From Mixia osmundae IAM 14324 (Eukaryota > Basidiomycota > Mixiomycetes > Mixiales > Mixiaceae): a stretch of DNA of 64,000 nt. The DNA lies in contig NW_014575555.1 of NCBI RefSeq assembly GCF_000708205.1, positions 186,001 through 250,000 on the forward strand, written 5' to 3'. Below, piece after piece: positions 1 through 11,335 of the stretch. Position numbers and translations under genes: made by a program. The notes under the pieces are model-generated. The model saw nothing but the letters and a program-made list of their open reading frames with translations, made no database searches and had not been told where the DNA came from. Each line of letters begins with the position of its first letter. Position 1 is the stretch's first letter.

Positions 1-42
1 TATAGCACAAAATCATTACGAGCCAAGGTAGAATGCATTAGA

Positions 43-1680
43 TTAGTGCCATCTGAACTCGAGCTTGCCGCTTCTCAGCATGGGACGGACGCCCTTGTAC
101 GGTGCTTGTCGATCGCCAAGCACTTTGAGCGAGTCGACTTTGATGCCCGACATGTTGACGAGCGACGCATTAAAATGGATTTCGATTGATGACGCGGGCT
201 TGTTAGTGGGCACAGAATGTGTCCATGTACCTGTGATGCTAGGCGAACGATCGCTCGAGTCAAAGGAGCGAATCGTCCAAAGAAGGCATCTTTCTGCGGG
301 ATCAAACTCCCAAAAGGTGCCCGCCTGCGGTCCGTCCCTGACATTATCAGGCGGCCCACCCCTCACTTCTGCTGTCACGCCATTGGCAGCAGGACCGAGC
401 GGAAAGATGACTCTGACGGCCTCGACAGGTCGCGCAGAGGGTAATTTGCTCGCCAGAGTGAGCTTGAAGGATCCGCCGATGCGACCACTTGTCACTTCCG
501 CTTTGAGAGAGATTGGCAGCTCTGTGGCGCTGCTCCTGCTGATCTCGCCAGATTCGTTGACCGTGTTGGGCGGCCCAAGTCGGTATTCGAGCAAAGTGAA
601 GTGGCCATCGGGCGGTACGAATGAGAGCAGCTTTGCGGAATGCCACTTGGCTAGCCTGACGCATGGGTGGAACGATACATCTTGCAGCAGGTTGCTCTGC
701 GATAGGCTCATCTGAAGATCTGGCACGCCTGCAAGAGTTGCTATGCACAGCTGATCGAAGATGAGCCTAGCGTGCGTACCTGATAGGCGACATTTGCAAA
801 GCAGCTTGCCCCAGACTTCGCTTGTGACGATCTTGCCTCTTGCATCGACGATAGCGCCGACTTCCTCCAAAACGTCAAAATAGATCTCGTTGTTCGTGTA
901 ACGTATTCCATTGCGTCGCCAGAGAATGGGTGACGACAGTGGCGCGTTACCTAGAACTGCAACGGTCGGTATTGGCTGCAAGACTGCAGATGCATTGATG
1001 GCCGCCGCTGCTACACTGAGTACCTTGTTGCTCAGCGAAGGAGGTGGTACGAGCTCTTTGAGCGCCGCAGAATCGGTCAGGACGGGTCGAGGTGGGCCGA
1101 TTACATCCTCAAAGAGAGCATAGACCACGTCAAAGTTATCTTTCACCGTCGACTCCGACACTTCGCCAAAGTAGTCCTGCAGGACAGCGACGAATGCCTC
1201 TAGGAACGCAAAGACGAGCGTAGGGTCTGTCTCGTGTATGACGGGCAAGATGAAGCGCAGACCGCCGCGTAAGATATGGCAGCACGCTGAGCCTTGAGGC
1301 TGTATCAGTGCTTCGCTTGTGCGCGGCTCAGACTGCGCAGCATCGTACGCCGACGTAAAGCCATTGGCCTGTACTTCCGTCTCGCTGTCGCCATCAACGG
1401 AGCTCTCCTCGCTTGACGAGTCCGACGACGCGCTCTCATCGCTGTACCGTCTGCGCGTCCTTGTTCTGCGCCGTCGAGGACTATCATGAGACCGGCGAGC
1501 CACAGAGACTGGCTCTGGCAAGCCCGGCACCCAAATGACAGGCTCGAGAGGGCATTGCGTGCGATTTGCTTCCGATAGCGCGCTCGCAAAGGCGTCTAGC
1601 ACCAAGACTGCCAAGCCCGGCCGTCTAAAGTGCGAACACAGCGCCTTGCCCGCCGAGTCGAGGATGATGAGGCCCTCCAT
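43..1680 (-). CDS. APM3: AP-3 adaptor complex mu subunit
   Basis: Single-exon 545-residue protein. The AP-3 complex sorts cargo from Golgi/endosomes to the vacuole, and its mu subunit binds tyrosine-based signals. The N-terminal ~70 residues start MEGLIILD and, after a Ser/Arg/acidic low-complexity insertion (about residues 60-110), continue as a longin-like domain with the blocks ILRGGLRFILPV and FEDVIGPPRPVL. The C-terminal mu-homology domain begins near residue 255 (PILWRRNGIRYTNNEIYFDV) and includes the pattern MSLSQSNLLQDVSFHPCVRL and GHFTLLEYRLG. These fit AP-3 mu better than AP-1/A1 or AP-2 mu. Length is somewhat above the usual ~420-480 because of the insertion. The ATG is the first in frame and faces the SGNH gene across a 453-bp divergent gap. 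Its 3' end lies near the window edge but the stop codon is inside. Confidence 0.88.
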   Translation of the reverse strand: MEGLIILDSAGKALCSHFRRPGLAVLVLDAFASALSEANRTQCPLEPVIWVPGLPEPVSVARRSHDSPRRRRTRTRRRYSDESASSDSSSEESSVDGDSETEVQANGFTSAYDAAQSEPRTSEALIQPQGSACCHILRGGLRFILPVIHETDPTLVFAFLEAFVAVLQDYFGEVSESTVKDNFDVVYALFEDVIGPPRPVLTDSAALKELVPPPSLSNKVLSVAAAAINASAVLQPIPTVAVLGNAPLSSPILWRRNGIRYTNNEIYFDVLEEVGAIVDARGKIVTSEVWGKLLCKCRLSGTHARLIFDQLCIATLAGVPDLQMSLSQSNLLQDVSFHPCVRLAKWHSAKLLSFVPPDGHFTLLEYRLGPPNTVNESGEISRSSATELPISLKAEVTSGRIGGSFKLTLASKLPSARPVEAVRVIFPLGPAANGVTAEVRGGPPDNVRDGPQAGTFWEFDPAERCLLWTIRSFDSSDRSPSITGTWTHSVPTNKPASSIEIHFNASLVNMSGIKVDSLKVLGDRQAPYKGVRPMLRSGKLEFRWH

Positions 1681-2133
1681 CTGCGCATACGTGGGCGTTC
1701 GTGCAGTCGTGTCTCAATTCAGGCGCGAGTGCTCCCCACGAATGCGGAGATATCAATTGACGCGTCTATCCAAAAACGGACACAGGCAGGCACCGGCAGC
1801 CAGACAAACTCGAGCCTAGCCCTGAAACTTCATATCCTATCCGGACCTATGGCGGCGATTTCCTAAGCAAGGCAGCACAGACTAATGAAAGGAAGCCGAG
1901 CGGACCAGCCATTCGCTGGGGACACCCTGCCGATTGCAGCTGTCGTACATGGATCATCACGCGCTGCACGGTCGAGGCCACGATGCACGCTATGCTTTGT
2001 ACCAGCGATTCGGCTTCACACCTGCAGAGCTGAGCCGGTCGAGCTTTGTCTTGACATCGCAACTGCATCAGTCCTGACTGCGAGCCTATATAGGCCACCA
2101 GACCTCTCGACCCGGTCACATTGAAGTCACACC
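1681..2133. promoter_or_regulatory. Divergent intergenic region APM3 / SGNH gene, with TATA-like box
   Basis: 453 bp between two divergent start codons. A TATATAGG match at 2087-2094 lies about 40 bp upstream of the SGNH-protein ATG at 2134 and is the best TATA-box candidate in the window. No convincing gene is seen here; the short open frames have no recognisable similarity. Confidence 0.4.
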
Positions 2134-3881
2134 ATGACGGGCTACTTTGCTTCCCAGACGACAGCTCACTCTCGCACTCAGAGCTCGATGGGTGCTCCTC
2201 GCATCTCCTACGAGGACATCACGCTAGCATCGCCTAGTTCGACTGCAGTCGGCTCTCCTGACGAGGAAAAGTACCCGGGCGCGACCGCTGCAGACTATGC
2301 AGACGTCGAGCACCACAAGCTAGCACTGCAGCATCGCCTTGTCAGACTGGCTCGAGGCTTGCGACATGAACGATCCTTCAAGCGGCGGCCTGTGGTCTGG
2401 CTGGTTGCACTCGCGACCATGGCATTCATCATAGGCGCTGCCAGCACGAGCCATGCCTCACGTAGGGCTTTCACACAGGCATTGACCGACCGGACCCGCC
2501 AAGCTATCGTACGTGCGGGTCTGAACACGCCTGGCTACACCACAGACGAATCACGACAATCCTGCGATTTGTGCTCGGACGATGGCAATGATGAATTATG
2601 TACGAAATACGGCACGAACAACCTCAGAGCTGCGCTCAATTACGAAGGGACGTCGACCAGGATCCGACGAATGCTCGCCAGAGCAGAAGCGGGCCAGGCT
2701 GTCAAGATCGTCTTTCTCGGCGGCAGCGTCACGGCGGGTCACAATGCAGATGGGCCAGAGAATGTCTATACAGCTCGCTTCGAGCGATGGTGGCGGAAGA
2801 CGTACGCGAATCGCAACACACAGATCATCAATGCTGCCGTACCCGCAACGAGTAGCGCGTTCTTCTCTCACTGCTTCCAGGCCGTCGCTCCTGTCGACGC
2901 CGACCTCTATGTCATCGATTTGGGCGTCAACGATCCAGCGAGACTGTTAGACTATACTCAGACGCACTCCGAGAACCTTTATCGCACATTGCTATCGCTA
3001 CCACACGAGCCTGCCGTTCTGACACTCAGTCTGCTCGCGCTCTCCTTCGAGACCATTGCTTCTGGCGCGGGTCTGCACCTGCCTATCTCTGTCTATCATG
3101 ATGTGCCTGTGGTCGCACCTCGCAACATCTTGCTGCCTGCGATCAACAGAAAGCCAGACGAGATGGTCGATCACTTCTTCAGATCACCAGTGTCGGGCAA
3201 GACAGACCTGCGACACCTCAACAGTCGGGGCCACAAAGTGGCGAGCGATTTGCTTCGCGTCTACTTTACTCGCCAGTCTTGCTTCTTGCGGAAGGGCTCC
3301 GAGACAATCAGAGGCACAGGCTTCTGGTCTACCGAAGACTATTGGTCACAAGTGCCAAGGGTGAGCTCCTACGCAATCTATGCTAGCGCTAGGCTGACTG
3401 GCTGATACAGCTAAAATTGGTCAGCCAATGGGACAACTATCGTGTCGATAAGCCTGTGCTGTCGACCTGCAAGCTATTGACCGCCAGGTATCCGGACTCG
3501 GTGCTCCTCCCGCATTCGCTCGACGGCTTCTATGCATGGGAGTCATCGCCCGAGAAGAAGTACTTTATTGCCGACGAGCCAGGATCGACAATCTCGCTGC
3601 CCTTTACAACCGGCGCCCAAGGGAATGTCTACCTGAACATCTTCCGAAGCGCGACATACGATCTCGGACGAGTTCAGTGTTGGGTCGACGGTCACAGAGC
3701 ACATAGCAGGACGCTCTACGGAACGTGGGATGCTGTGACGAACAGCACAGCCTCGGAGGTGGTCTACCAGACCGAGGACATGGTACCGCCCGGTGATCAC
3801 CTGCTCAATTGCGAACTTCTGCGGCCCACAGTGCAACACCCGGGCTCGCACTTTCGCATTTCAGGCATTGTTACATCTTGA
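2134..3881 (+). CDS. CAP64-like SGNH-fold type II membrane protein
   Basis: Exons 2134-3360 and 3411-3881 (50-bp GT-AG intron), 565 residues. A single membrane anchor at about residues 87-103 (VVWLVALATMAFIIGAA) follows a basic cytosolic stretch, predicting a type II secretory-pathway protein with a lumenal or extracellular catalytic part. The lumenal domain begins with a Cys-rich patch (CDLCSDDGNDELC) and carries SGNH blocks: FLGGSVTAG with the candidate nucleophile Ser198, DLGVND near 262-267, and a late HLNSRGHK. The ~155 C-terminal residues form a second, beta-rich part. The family resembles fungal capsule-associated (CAP64-type) and polysaccharide O-acetylation or esterase proteins; the substrate is not evident. 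A TATA-like element lies 40 bp upstream. Confidence 0.75.
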
Positions 3882-3943
3882 TTGCATTCATACGATCTCG
3901 AGGCACACACACAGTCTCAGATTGCTCCTGAGCTCGCTGGTCA

Positions 3944-4305
3944 CTATAGCACCTCGTCACATCCGATGCATGCGCAGATGGCTGCAAAAGACGAATCAGC
4001 CTTCGCTCACGTGAGGATGGAAGGATGAATGCGATGCAGATTGAAAATAAGGGTGCGCAGGATGAAAGGGAGCAACGTACTTTCGAAGATGCAGCAGCAC
4101 ATGAGGCACCGGCAGATGTCGTTCATGCATCCGCCACTGCTCAACACTGTCAGCCGAGGCTCTGACGCGCAGGAGAGTGAACGTACCCTCTGAGTTCCTC
4201 GGCGACTTGCTGTTCGTTCTGCGACTCGTTGGCAGGCTGCATCGTCATCTTGATGGCCTCATTGGGCTGCTGGACCTGCGCCGTCGTCGATTCTTGTGCT
4301 ACCAT
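3944..4305 (-). CDS. Small Cys-rich CYSTM-like protein (paralog A)
   Basis: Three exons on the minus strand: 4305-4187, 4136-4081 and 3981-3944, all GT-AG, giving 70 residues. The N-terminal ~40 residues are polar (Gln/Glu/Thr-rich); then comes Gly-Gly-Gly-Cys and a Cys-packed C-terminus (DICRCLMCCCIFE, ICACIGC). This layout matches the cysteine-rich transmembrane module (CYSTM) type found in small eukaryotic stress-related membrane proteins, although I assign the family by pattern only. The gene just to the right is a clear divergent paralog with the same Gly/Cys block and the same phase-1 intron after Phe-Glu. This copy has an additional intron just before the Cys block. The stop lies 62 bp from the convergent SGNH gene. 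Confidence 0.75.
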
Positions 4306-4531
4306 ATTGTGTCTGTAGTGTCAATGAGTCTGTCTATTGCGTGCGAACGATGAGAGTCGAGATGCTTGCACCGCAACTCGTCGAAGCGAATGACGGAAAC
4401 TGCGGAAATGAACTTAATGAAACGCCCTGCTGCCCCTTTCTAATTTTAGCTTCGCGACCATTCTGACTTGATGACGAGCCACGTCGCGACCGCCACGCCT
4501 CAAGTTCAGCTTCTATACAAGTGCAATCAGA
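4306..4531. promoter_or_regulatory. Shared promoter of the CYSTM-like gene pair
   Basis: 226 bp separate the two start codons of paralogous, divergently transcribed small genes, so this must hold both promoters. I see no clear TATA box. Confidence 0.4.
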
Positions 4532-4795
4532 ATGACTGCCAGTACGCAAACGACCATCTCGCAGCCGCCGCAAGAGACGGTCAAGATGAATGCAGTCGGG
4601 AACGCAGTCGCTGAGGTGACGGAAGCCGAGGCTCTGCGAGGTGGAGGCGGCTTCTGTGAAGATGCTTGTCGCTGTCTGCTGTGCTGCGCTGTGTTTGAAG
4701 GTATGCAGGCAGGTCTATCGTTATGCGAATGCTGATCAAGAGAGGCAGCCTTTTGCGCTTGTTTCGGATGCTTCGAGGCCGTAGAAGCTGTGTAG
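4532..4795 (+). CDS. Small Cys-rich CYSTM-like protein (paralog B)
   Basis: Exons 4532-4700 and 4749-4795 (48-bp GT-AG intron, phase 1), 71 residues. A polar N-terminus with Gln/Thr/Val and Glu/Ala runs is followed by LRGGGGFCEDACRCLLCC and FCACFGCFE. The second exon is needed for the last Cys motif and is supported by the matching position in paralog A. Likely a small membrane-associated protein of the CYSTM type; no function can be stated. The unspliced frame would end 12 codons after the intron start with only part of the Cys block. Confidence 0.75.
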
Positions 4796-4865
4796 TTTGG
4801 CAACGCTTTTGACGACCATCGCAAAGCCAAGTAGATTCTGTGCAATGTCGTTGTATGCAATTCGA

Positions 4866-7020
4866 TCAAGATGACTCTGGCGCCCAGATCATGACAGCTC
4901 CGCTACCGTTGCCCGAATAAGCACGATTGACCAAATTCGGATGCGATTGCGTGACGGCCTGAGTGGCAGAGATTGCGTCTGTCCAGAGATTGGCAATCGT
5001 GTCGCCATTCGCAGCAATGACATCCAGTCGATCTATTGATCTGATTAGTCCGTAATTCTGACTGGCGAGTCTCGTGAGTACGCACGATTCATGTTGCCAA
5101 TTGTGAAATGAGGCAATACGTCTGGATTAGGGGACCACTGAGCTTTGAAGACCTGTTGTAGGACATCCCAGCCGGCCTGCGGTCAGTTCGCGCAAGCAGG
5201 CCGTCGAACAGCAAAGACGCACGGAAACGTAACGACCGGTCTGATTGTCGTGCGACACGCTCACAGCTGGTTCAAAGACGGCTGGCAAGCCAATCTCGCC
5301 CGTTGCAGAGGATGAATCTACATCCCAGACTGGCACGCCAGCGTCAGCTTGCCTCATCACTAGTATGGCAAAGTCATGCGCACTCCGGCATTTGTTGTCA
5401 TAGCTCGTCGTGAGGATGTGCGAGCCAGATGGATCCCAGTATGCAGACGAACAGGCGTAGCCGTGTTCGTACCGCGCTAAGCAAGCGTCCTTGACGTTCG
5501 TCTGACTCGACGATATGACCGAGCAATTTGATAGCGCTCTTGCATCCCACACTCTGTCCCCGATGTCAATCAAGAGCTTCCGAGGTCTTGCTATTGACGC
5601 ACCTAACGTCGCGATCGAGATGCGCAGTGACGATGTAGCGCTCATTGATCGGGTTAAGACTGACACATCCTATCTTCTTGTCGCCGCCGAGCCAACGACG
5701 AGTCTTCTTCTGCGCTTCTCGCATGTCATGGTGCAGTATACCGCCGCGAGTATCGGACAGCCAAATCTCGTTGCCATCTCTGGTGAAGTCGAATGCGCTC
5801 AGCAGGCTTTCGCCTTCAAAGTCTGCCTTGACAATAGCATCGACATCGAGCACTTGTGTCGACAGCTTCGTCTCAAAGTCGAGCCTGCGAACCGAGCAAT
5901 CGTAGCTCGAGGTATACACCTATTCTTCGAATCAGCCATTGCGCTTCCTTCGCAGTGCAGACAAGACTAACGCTGTGTGAATTGACCGGATCGAAGCGTA
6001 TGCAGCTGATAGATCCGTTATGACTCGGAAACGTCCAGCTCTTTGCTTGCTCTTCCTCGCTCGCTCCAAGCTTGAATTGTAGGCAACCAAGATTGCCATT
6101 TTTGTCGCCTGCAAAGACGAGGTCGGTGTTGACCGTGGGGTGAACGGCCATGGAGTATATGCGACTGGGAACAACGCCCGGACACTTGTAGCCCACTAAC
6201 GTCGACAAAGACTCGCGAAGAGACGTGACATCTTTCGGCGAGATAGCATTGGCGCGCGTTGCGGCCGCCGATTCGGAAAGCTCGACCTGACCATCTTTCA
6301 CTTTGGCTTTCCTGTTGACTTTGGGAGCTCTCAAGGGTGTCGTCGTGTCCGTCTCGATGTCCTCTTGCTTGACCTTGCCCCGCTTGGCTTTAGGGCTGAT
6401 GACGTCTGGCTTGCTCTCAGACTTGACGGGCGTGGACGCGACGGTCTGGCCTGCTTCGCCTTTGACCGCGACATACGAAGGTCTCGGATGGTCTGACTGC
6501 CGTATGAGAGCGAGTAGCGCGTCTAGACCGGTTTGTAGCTCGTCATCCTGCCCTACTTCGATCGTGCGCCCGTTTGTGCCGGACACGAGCGATATCAAAC
6601 GATCTTCCCCCTTTTTCCTCTTCATCTCCTCCGCCAGAGCGGCTATCTCAGCTTCACGCGCTTCCTGCGCCTTTTCTGCTTCCTGGCTGTCTACCGCAAG
6701 TCCTGCCACTCGTGACGATCGACGAGCTGGCCCTGCAGCCTCTCTGGGCTCTCTCTTGCGCTTCTTTGCATCATCTTTCTTCTTGGGCGCAGGAGCTCGT
6801 GCTTTGCGAGCGGGTTGTGTCGCTGGCAGCGAGAGCGACTTGAGTAGCTCTGCGGACGCTCTATGAAGTCAGCCGGTGAGCAGGTCGGTCCGAATGAGGA
6901 GACACGCCTTCATTTTGGCGTATGTTCTCTAGCCGCTGCTTCTCACTGATCGAGGCTCGTCAGCCAGCCGCTGTATCGTCAGTGTACGGGGACTACATAC
7001 TACTCTGACATAGACGCCAT
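4866..7020 (-). CDS. CMR1: WD40 DNA-damage-binding protein Cmr1 (WDR76-like)
   Basis: Seven exons on the minus strand: 7020-7001, 6945 to about 6904, 6860-5972, 5919-5603, 5553-5223, 5176-5086 and 5032-4866; 618 residues. Cmr1 is a nuclear WD40 protein that associates with chromatin and protein-quality sites after replication stress. The N-terminus (MASMSEYEKQRLENIRQNE) matches the Cmr1 signature; a basic, disordered region follows, then the propeller with PSRIYSMAVHP, GDKNGNLGCLQ, YTSSYDCSVR, HLDRDVRVWDAR, HDNQTGR, HFTIGNMN and YSGNGSGAVMIW. The first exon is only 20 nt. The boundary near 6904-6906 is the one uncertain junction: the strong-looking GTGTCT donor gives the wrong frame, while GTCTCC (exon to 6904) or a GC donor restores it. 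The rest of the frame closes exactly. Confidence 0.88.
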
Positions 7021-7302
7021 CACCAACAGCGGAGGAGGGGCGATCGACGCGGACGTACCTCTCTACGCGTCTGGCTGTCAACTCACGAAATTTACAGATC
7101 CCAGCGGCCGCTGGAGATCATGACCAGATCTTCGGCCGTCACCGAACCGGACCCGATGACCTTACATTCCCTCCTTCGCAGGGATACACGCACATGGCGC
7201 AGGAGGCGAGGCATACACTTCAATTACGAAGAGATCAAGTGCGCAGGCAGTGCATGCAAGGCGGATAACATGATGAGTATTCAGTCGTGGGAAGCGTTTG
7301 AT

Positions 7303-8843
7303 CTAGCTCTTGAACCAACGACCGAAGTCCTGTGTAGTCTCGCGAGGAGCCTTCGTGTTGAAGAGCTGTCAGCACATGTCAGTCAAGATCCATGAAGTGA
7401 TAATGAGGTCCTCACTGTGTCGAAGACGCGAGATTGCTTGCCATACCTGATTTTGAGGGTCAGCGGATGTAGAGGCAAGTATGTGTGTAAGACTAACGAG
7501 AGGCCTGACTTTCCGTATCTGTGGTGGAGGTCGTGATCTAATCGATGGAGCGGTGACATAATCAGATGTGACCATGACTGCAAAGTAACGGGAAAACGTA
7601 CCCTCGACAGCAAGCTCCATATTGAAAGGGCGCAAAAACGGTGTTGTGAGAGGGTGTGACCAGTCAGCTCGGATACCGGAATGGCCGAGAGCCTCGACGT
7701 AGAGCAGGTATCTGAATGAACGGTTCAGACTGGCATCTTCGTGATGATATATGAACCTACGTGATGGCGACCCAGAGTTCGGAGAAGGTCATGGGCACGG
7801 CGATCTGCGTCAATGTCGGGATGATGATGACCTCCAACAGCTCCTGGTATTCCTCGGCCTGGATGCTGAGAATGGCCGTTGGGTGCTTCGTGGAGTGGTG
7901 GAATCGGTGGATGAACCAGATTGCGTCAGACTGATGGCATGATCGGTGGTAGACATAGAAGAAGTAGTCTAGCACGACACCGGCGATAGCGATCTTAGGC
8001 AATGACCACATTGAAAGGCCAGAGAGAGGCATCTCTGTCTTGTCGTAGGCGTAAAGGAATGGTCCCAAGCCACGCAGAAGGATATAGGCGAAGATGCTCT
8101 TGCCTGATCAAAGCTTCGGGTCAGCGCAGGCACTATGCAACGAGAGGCAGCATACCAATATGATCGGCATGCTTATCGTCAACAGTGTCTCGTCCTCTGA
8201 CATCCTCGTCAAAGACGCCATCTGCAAAAGACATGAGTCACTATATTGCTGACGAGTACGGTCGACGTACACTTCTCCATGTAGTAATGTAGGCGGCCCA
8301 AAAGAGTGTGCGAGAAGCCGACAAAGCTCAATAGATAGAATGGGTAGGCGACCCTGAAGGACAGACGTCAGCAGGATGCCCGTACGAAGGAAAAAGTGTG
8401 ACTGACTTGACAGGCCACTGGTACTCTGGGTAGAGCGTATAAGAGATCCACTGAACGACCTGGGGGAAGAGTCCCCAGAACAGGATGAAGGCGTTCTCTA
8501 GGCGAATGCTGTGGTGTGGCACAGGGCCGCGATCGGGCCCAAATCGTTTGTCATAGGCAGAATCGGGACAGATATCGAGCGCAAGAATCTTTGTCCAGAA
8601 GTTCTTGGGCTTGTGGATCCAAGTGGCAGGCGCACGAACACCTCGGCGCTCACGCTCGCTGCGCTTGCCGCCCGATTCGCCAGCGCCAGAGTCTGCGCTG
8701 TCTGTCCTGTCGGTGACCGACGAGGAGGGCTGATCGGGGTCATTGGCGGTGGAAGAGGTTCCTACAGAGTCCTGCTTGGGATCATCCGAGGTCTGCTCCT
8801 TGGTGGATCGTGTGGTCATCTTCTCGTTGGCTACGCTTGCCAT
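7303..8843 (-). CDS. Fatty acid hydroxylase / sterol desaturase superfamily membrane enzyme
   Basis: Eight exons on the minus strand: 8843-8407, 8353-8271, 8221-8156, 8103-7761, 7711-7602, 7537-7498, 7446-7416 and 7365-7303; 390 residues. These ER di-iron enzymes hydroxylate or desaturate sterol and lipid chains. The His-box set is visible: HRSCH, HRFHH followed by KH, and DHDLHHRYG. Hydrophobic segments include NAFILFWGLFPQVVQWI, AIAGVVLDYFFYVYH and EVIIIPTLTQIAVPM. The N-terminal ~90 residues are polar and disordered (Ser/Thr/Asp). I chose the ATG at 8843 (MASVANEK); an in-frame ATG lies upstream at 9032. It does not look like classical Sur2, Erg3 or Erg25, so the substrate is open. Confidence 0.8.
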
Positions 8844-9107
8844 CTTGGTCTGCTGGCTGATGGAGTTCGATAGCGAAAGGAAAAAGAGACGGGCTCTCCA
8901 CCCCCGCGTTCGCCACATAGAAAACTGACGTAGGCGATCCCTGAATTTTGATCGCCGCCCGGCGACCTTTAGATGATCATCGAGATTCCAGCGAAATCCA
9001 GCCCAGGGCCGCGGTTGGGGAAGTCTCTCCACATTTCAGCCTGATCACCCGAACATGGCAATAGTAATCGATGCATCAATTCTGTTCGTGACCTGATCAT
9101 CGCACGG

Positions 9108-11231
9108 TCATCTTCGCCGACTCATAATAAAACAGCCTGTTGACAATTCCGTGTGTGAATAGCCAATCGGACTGTGCTCGAGTGTGAGAGCATACCTTCA
9201 TAGCCGACTTGATCTACCCTCGTGAAAGTATCTCGCCAACGCCCAACGAGACAGTCTTTGCCTAGCGATTGCCCGCGATAGAGCCATGCGCCCCTTGCGT
9301 CTGGCGTGTACTTCTTGACGAGCTGTCCAAACATGCATTAGCTCCTGTCCCATTAAAGGTCGAAGCTAGAGGCAACGCACCGAAAAGTGACCATCCCATG
9401 TGCGAATGCGACCTTGAAGCGTGAACTGGCCCCAAGCAGAATGACCAGATCCGCTCAGGAGGACTTCGTAGCGCTTGTTGGGGAGAAGTGGCTCATTGTC
9501 GTCGAGCATGCGATAATATGGCGGAATGCGAGCAGGGGTTATGTGAGGTTGCGTGCGAGTGAGAGGCTTGTGGAAGCCAGATGGTGAGCCAGGTGGTGCA
9601 AGTGAGCCGAGCCATTGTTCGTCTGCGGGTGTCAGACCAGCGTTCAGTACGGACCCTTTGCCGCCATAATCGATGTCATCGCCGAGCAGTTCGACCGCAA
9701 TCTCTTGCAGGGTCCATACCTGAGGTTGGAAGCCAAAAGGACCCTCGAACAGGCTGAGCATCTCGCCTGCTAGCATGTCCCTGTAGGCGTCATAATCGAA
9801 ATAGCTGAAGCGACCCTCCCATGACCCCGAAGCGGTGCTCAGGATCTGGGATACTGTCAAGCCAGGCGAGACGAGAGGATGGTAGCAGCTCAGCAGGCGC
9901 TGATAGTCGAGATCGTGCGCTGCGCTCTCGAGCGGCGCCAGAGGTGTCTTTGGCGCGCGATCAGATGCTATCGGTCTGACACCTCCCAGCAGAGGTTGGC
10001 GCTGCCCAAATCCGGCGAACGCTTCGGCATTCATGGGCATCTGACCCAGAGTAGAGAACTCGGGATCGCGCTCGACGCGCATGAAGAAGGACAGGCATGC
10101 TGCAGATGACAGGACGGGGTTGGCCAGATAGACTTGGCGGCCGTAATGGGTCACGCAGGAGAGGCGCTGCACGTGTGGCGCTTTGGGCTCCAGGAACCAT
10201 GCGTCGATTTCTTTGCTCGACAATCCGGGTCGGGCGGGCAGAATGCGCTCGACCCAGCTGGCGTGCGCTGAATCAAACTGCGTGATCACGATGAGCTGCG
10301 CGCCTTGGTTCAAAGGCATCGACGAGACTGACGATGTGAGCGGCAAAGACGTAAGGCTTGAGTACAAAGAACCTTTCGTCCGCTCGATCCTGATCCTCGT
10401 TTTCTAGATCCTCTGTTTGCGTCATGCGAACACATGAGCTCATGTGCAGGGTCAGGAAATCTTGCAAGCTGACCGTTCGTCGTGAGCATGTACATCAAGT
10501 GCAGAGCGAGACTTCGGTCAGCCGTCTCGAGAGAATAGCCGGGCAAGACAGCGGCGTTGAGCATCTTGCTCCGATAGTAGATATTGAGGTAGATGCGGAT
10601 TTGACCCGCCCGACGTAGTTGCTCGATATTCTTGCCATCTGTCGAGACAAGTCAGCCTGAACGCTGGATGAGAGCCAAGGCGAGGCCTGCCATTCTCGAG
10701 CAGCATGAGATAGGCTGTCCAGAGCTCTTGGGCCAGCTCTTCTTCGTCGAGGAGGATGCCTCGAGCAGGCGTATGAGTGCCACTTCCGCCATTTCGCGCG
10801 AGGTCGTGGATCTCCTCGGGATACTTGAGCGTATTGCGGCGCATGTTACGCAGGATCCTGACACGATGCTGATACTCTGCGGCGACTTGTCTCGCTTGGA
10901 TCTTCGCCCTGTCCTCGCTGAGCTGCTCGTGGTCGCTGTCTAGGGAGATGAGCTTGAGCGGGAGATGAGTGCGTCTCTTGAGAGCTGCACTGTCGAATCG
11001 GTCTCGGAACAGGTCAGAGTAGAGTCCGGGGTTGTGCTTGGGTGACAAGCAAGTGAAGAGGTCGCTCGAGACGAGCATGAGGTTGAGCAGATCGGTCGGC
11101 GGAGTGAAGTGCGCTGCCTGGCCTGCAAAGAAGCCAATGAGGCCCACAATCTCGGGTGGTAGACTGAGCAGCGTGGTGCTCTGCTGCTGAACGTCGGTCA
11201 TGTCGATGTCGAGCAGACCAGCCGTCGTCAT
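9108..11231 (-). CDS. F-box-domain protein
   Basis: Six exons on the minus strand: 11231-10691, 10638-10474, 10412-10333, 10277-9381, 9322-9196 and 9136-9108; 612 residues. F-box proteins are substrate receptors of SCF ubiquitin ligases. The F-box-like start is LLSLPPEIVGLIGFFAG, with LLNLMLVSSDLF downstream. The C-terminus has a conserved fungal block: GHSAWGQFTLQGRIRTWDG, RGAWLYRGQSLG, VGRWRDTFT, VGYEGCFIMSRR. The first intron (10639-10690) begins with GC (GCAGGC); no GT donor nearby restores the frame. I start at 11231 (MTTAGLLD); a second ATG (MTDVQQQ) follows ten codons later. The target is unknown. Confidence 0.75.
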
Positions 11232-11250
11232 TGTCCTGCCTGGCGCAGTT

Positions 11251-11272
11251 GACGGACAGACAGACAGACAGC
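11251..11272. repeat. (GACA)n short tandem repeat
   Basis: An imperfect tetranucleotide run (gacggacagacagacagaca) in the 104-bp gap between the F-box gene start and the ISM1 start. It lies in the shared promoter of the two divergent genes. Confidence 0.6.
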
Positions 11273-11335
11273 CTGCCCAACAGGCGCGGGGTATTTGGCT
11301 CGAGTCGACCTGCCTGACTTGCCTGCAAGCGGCGT

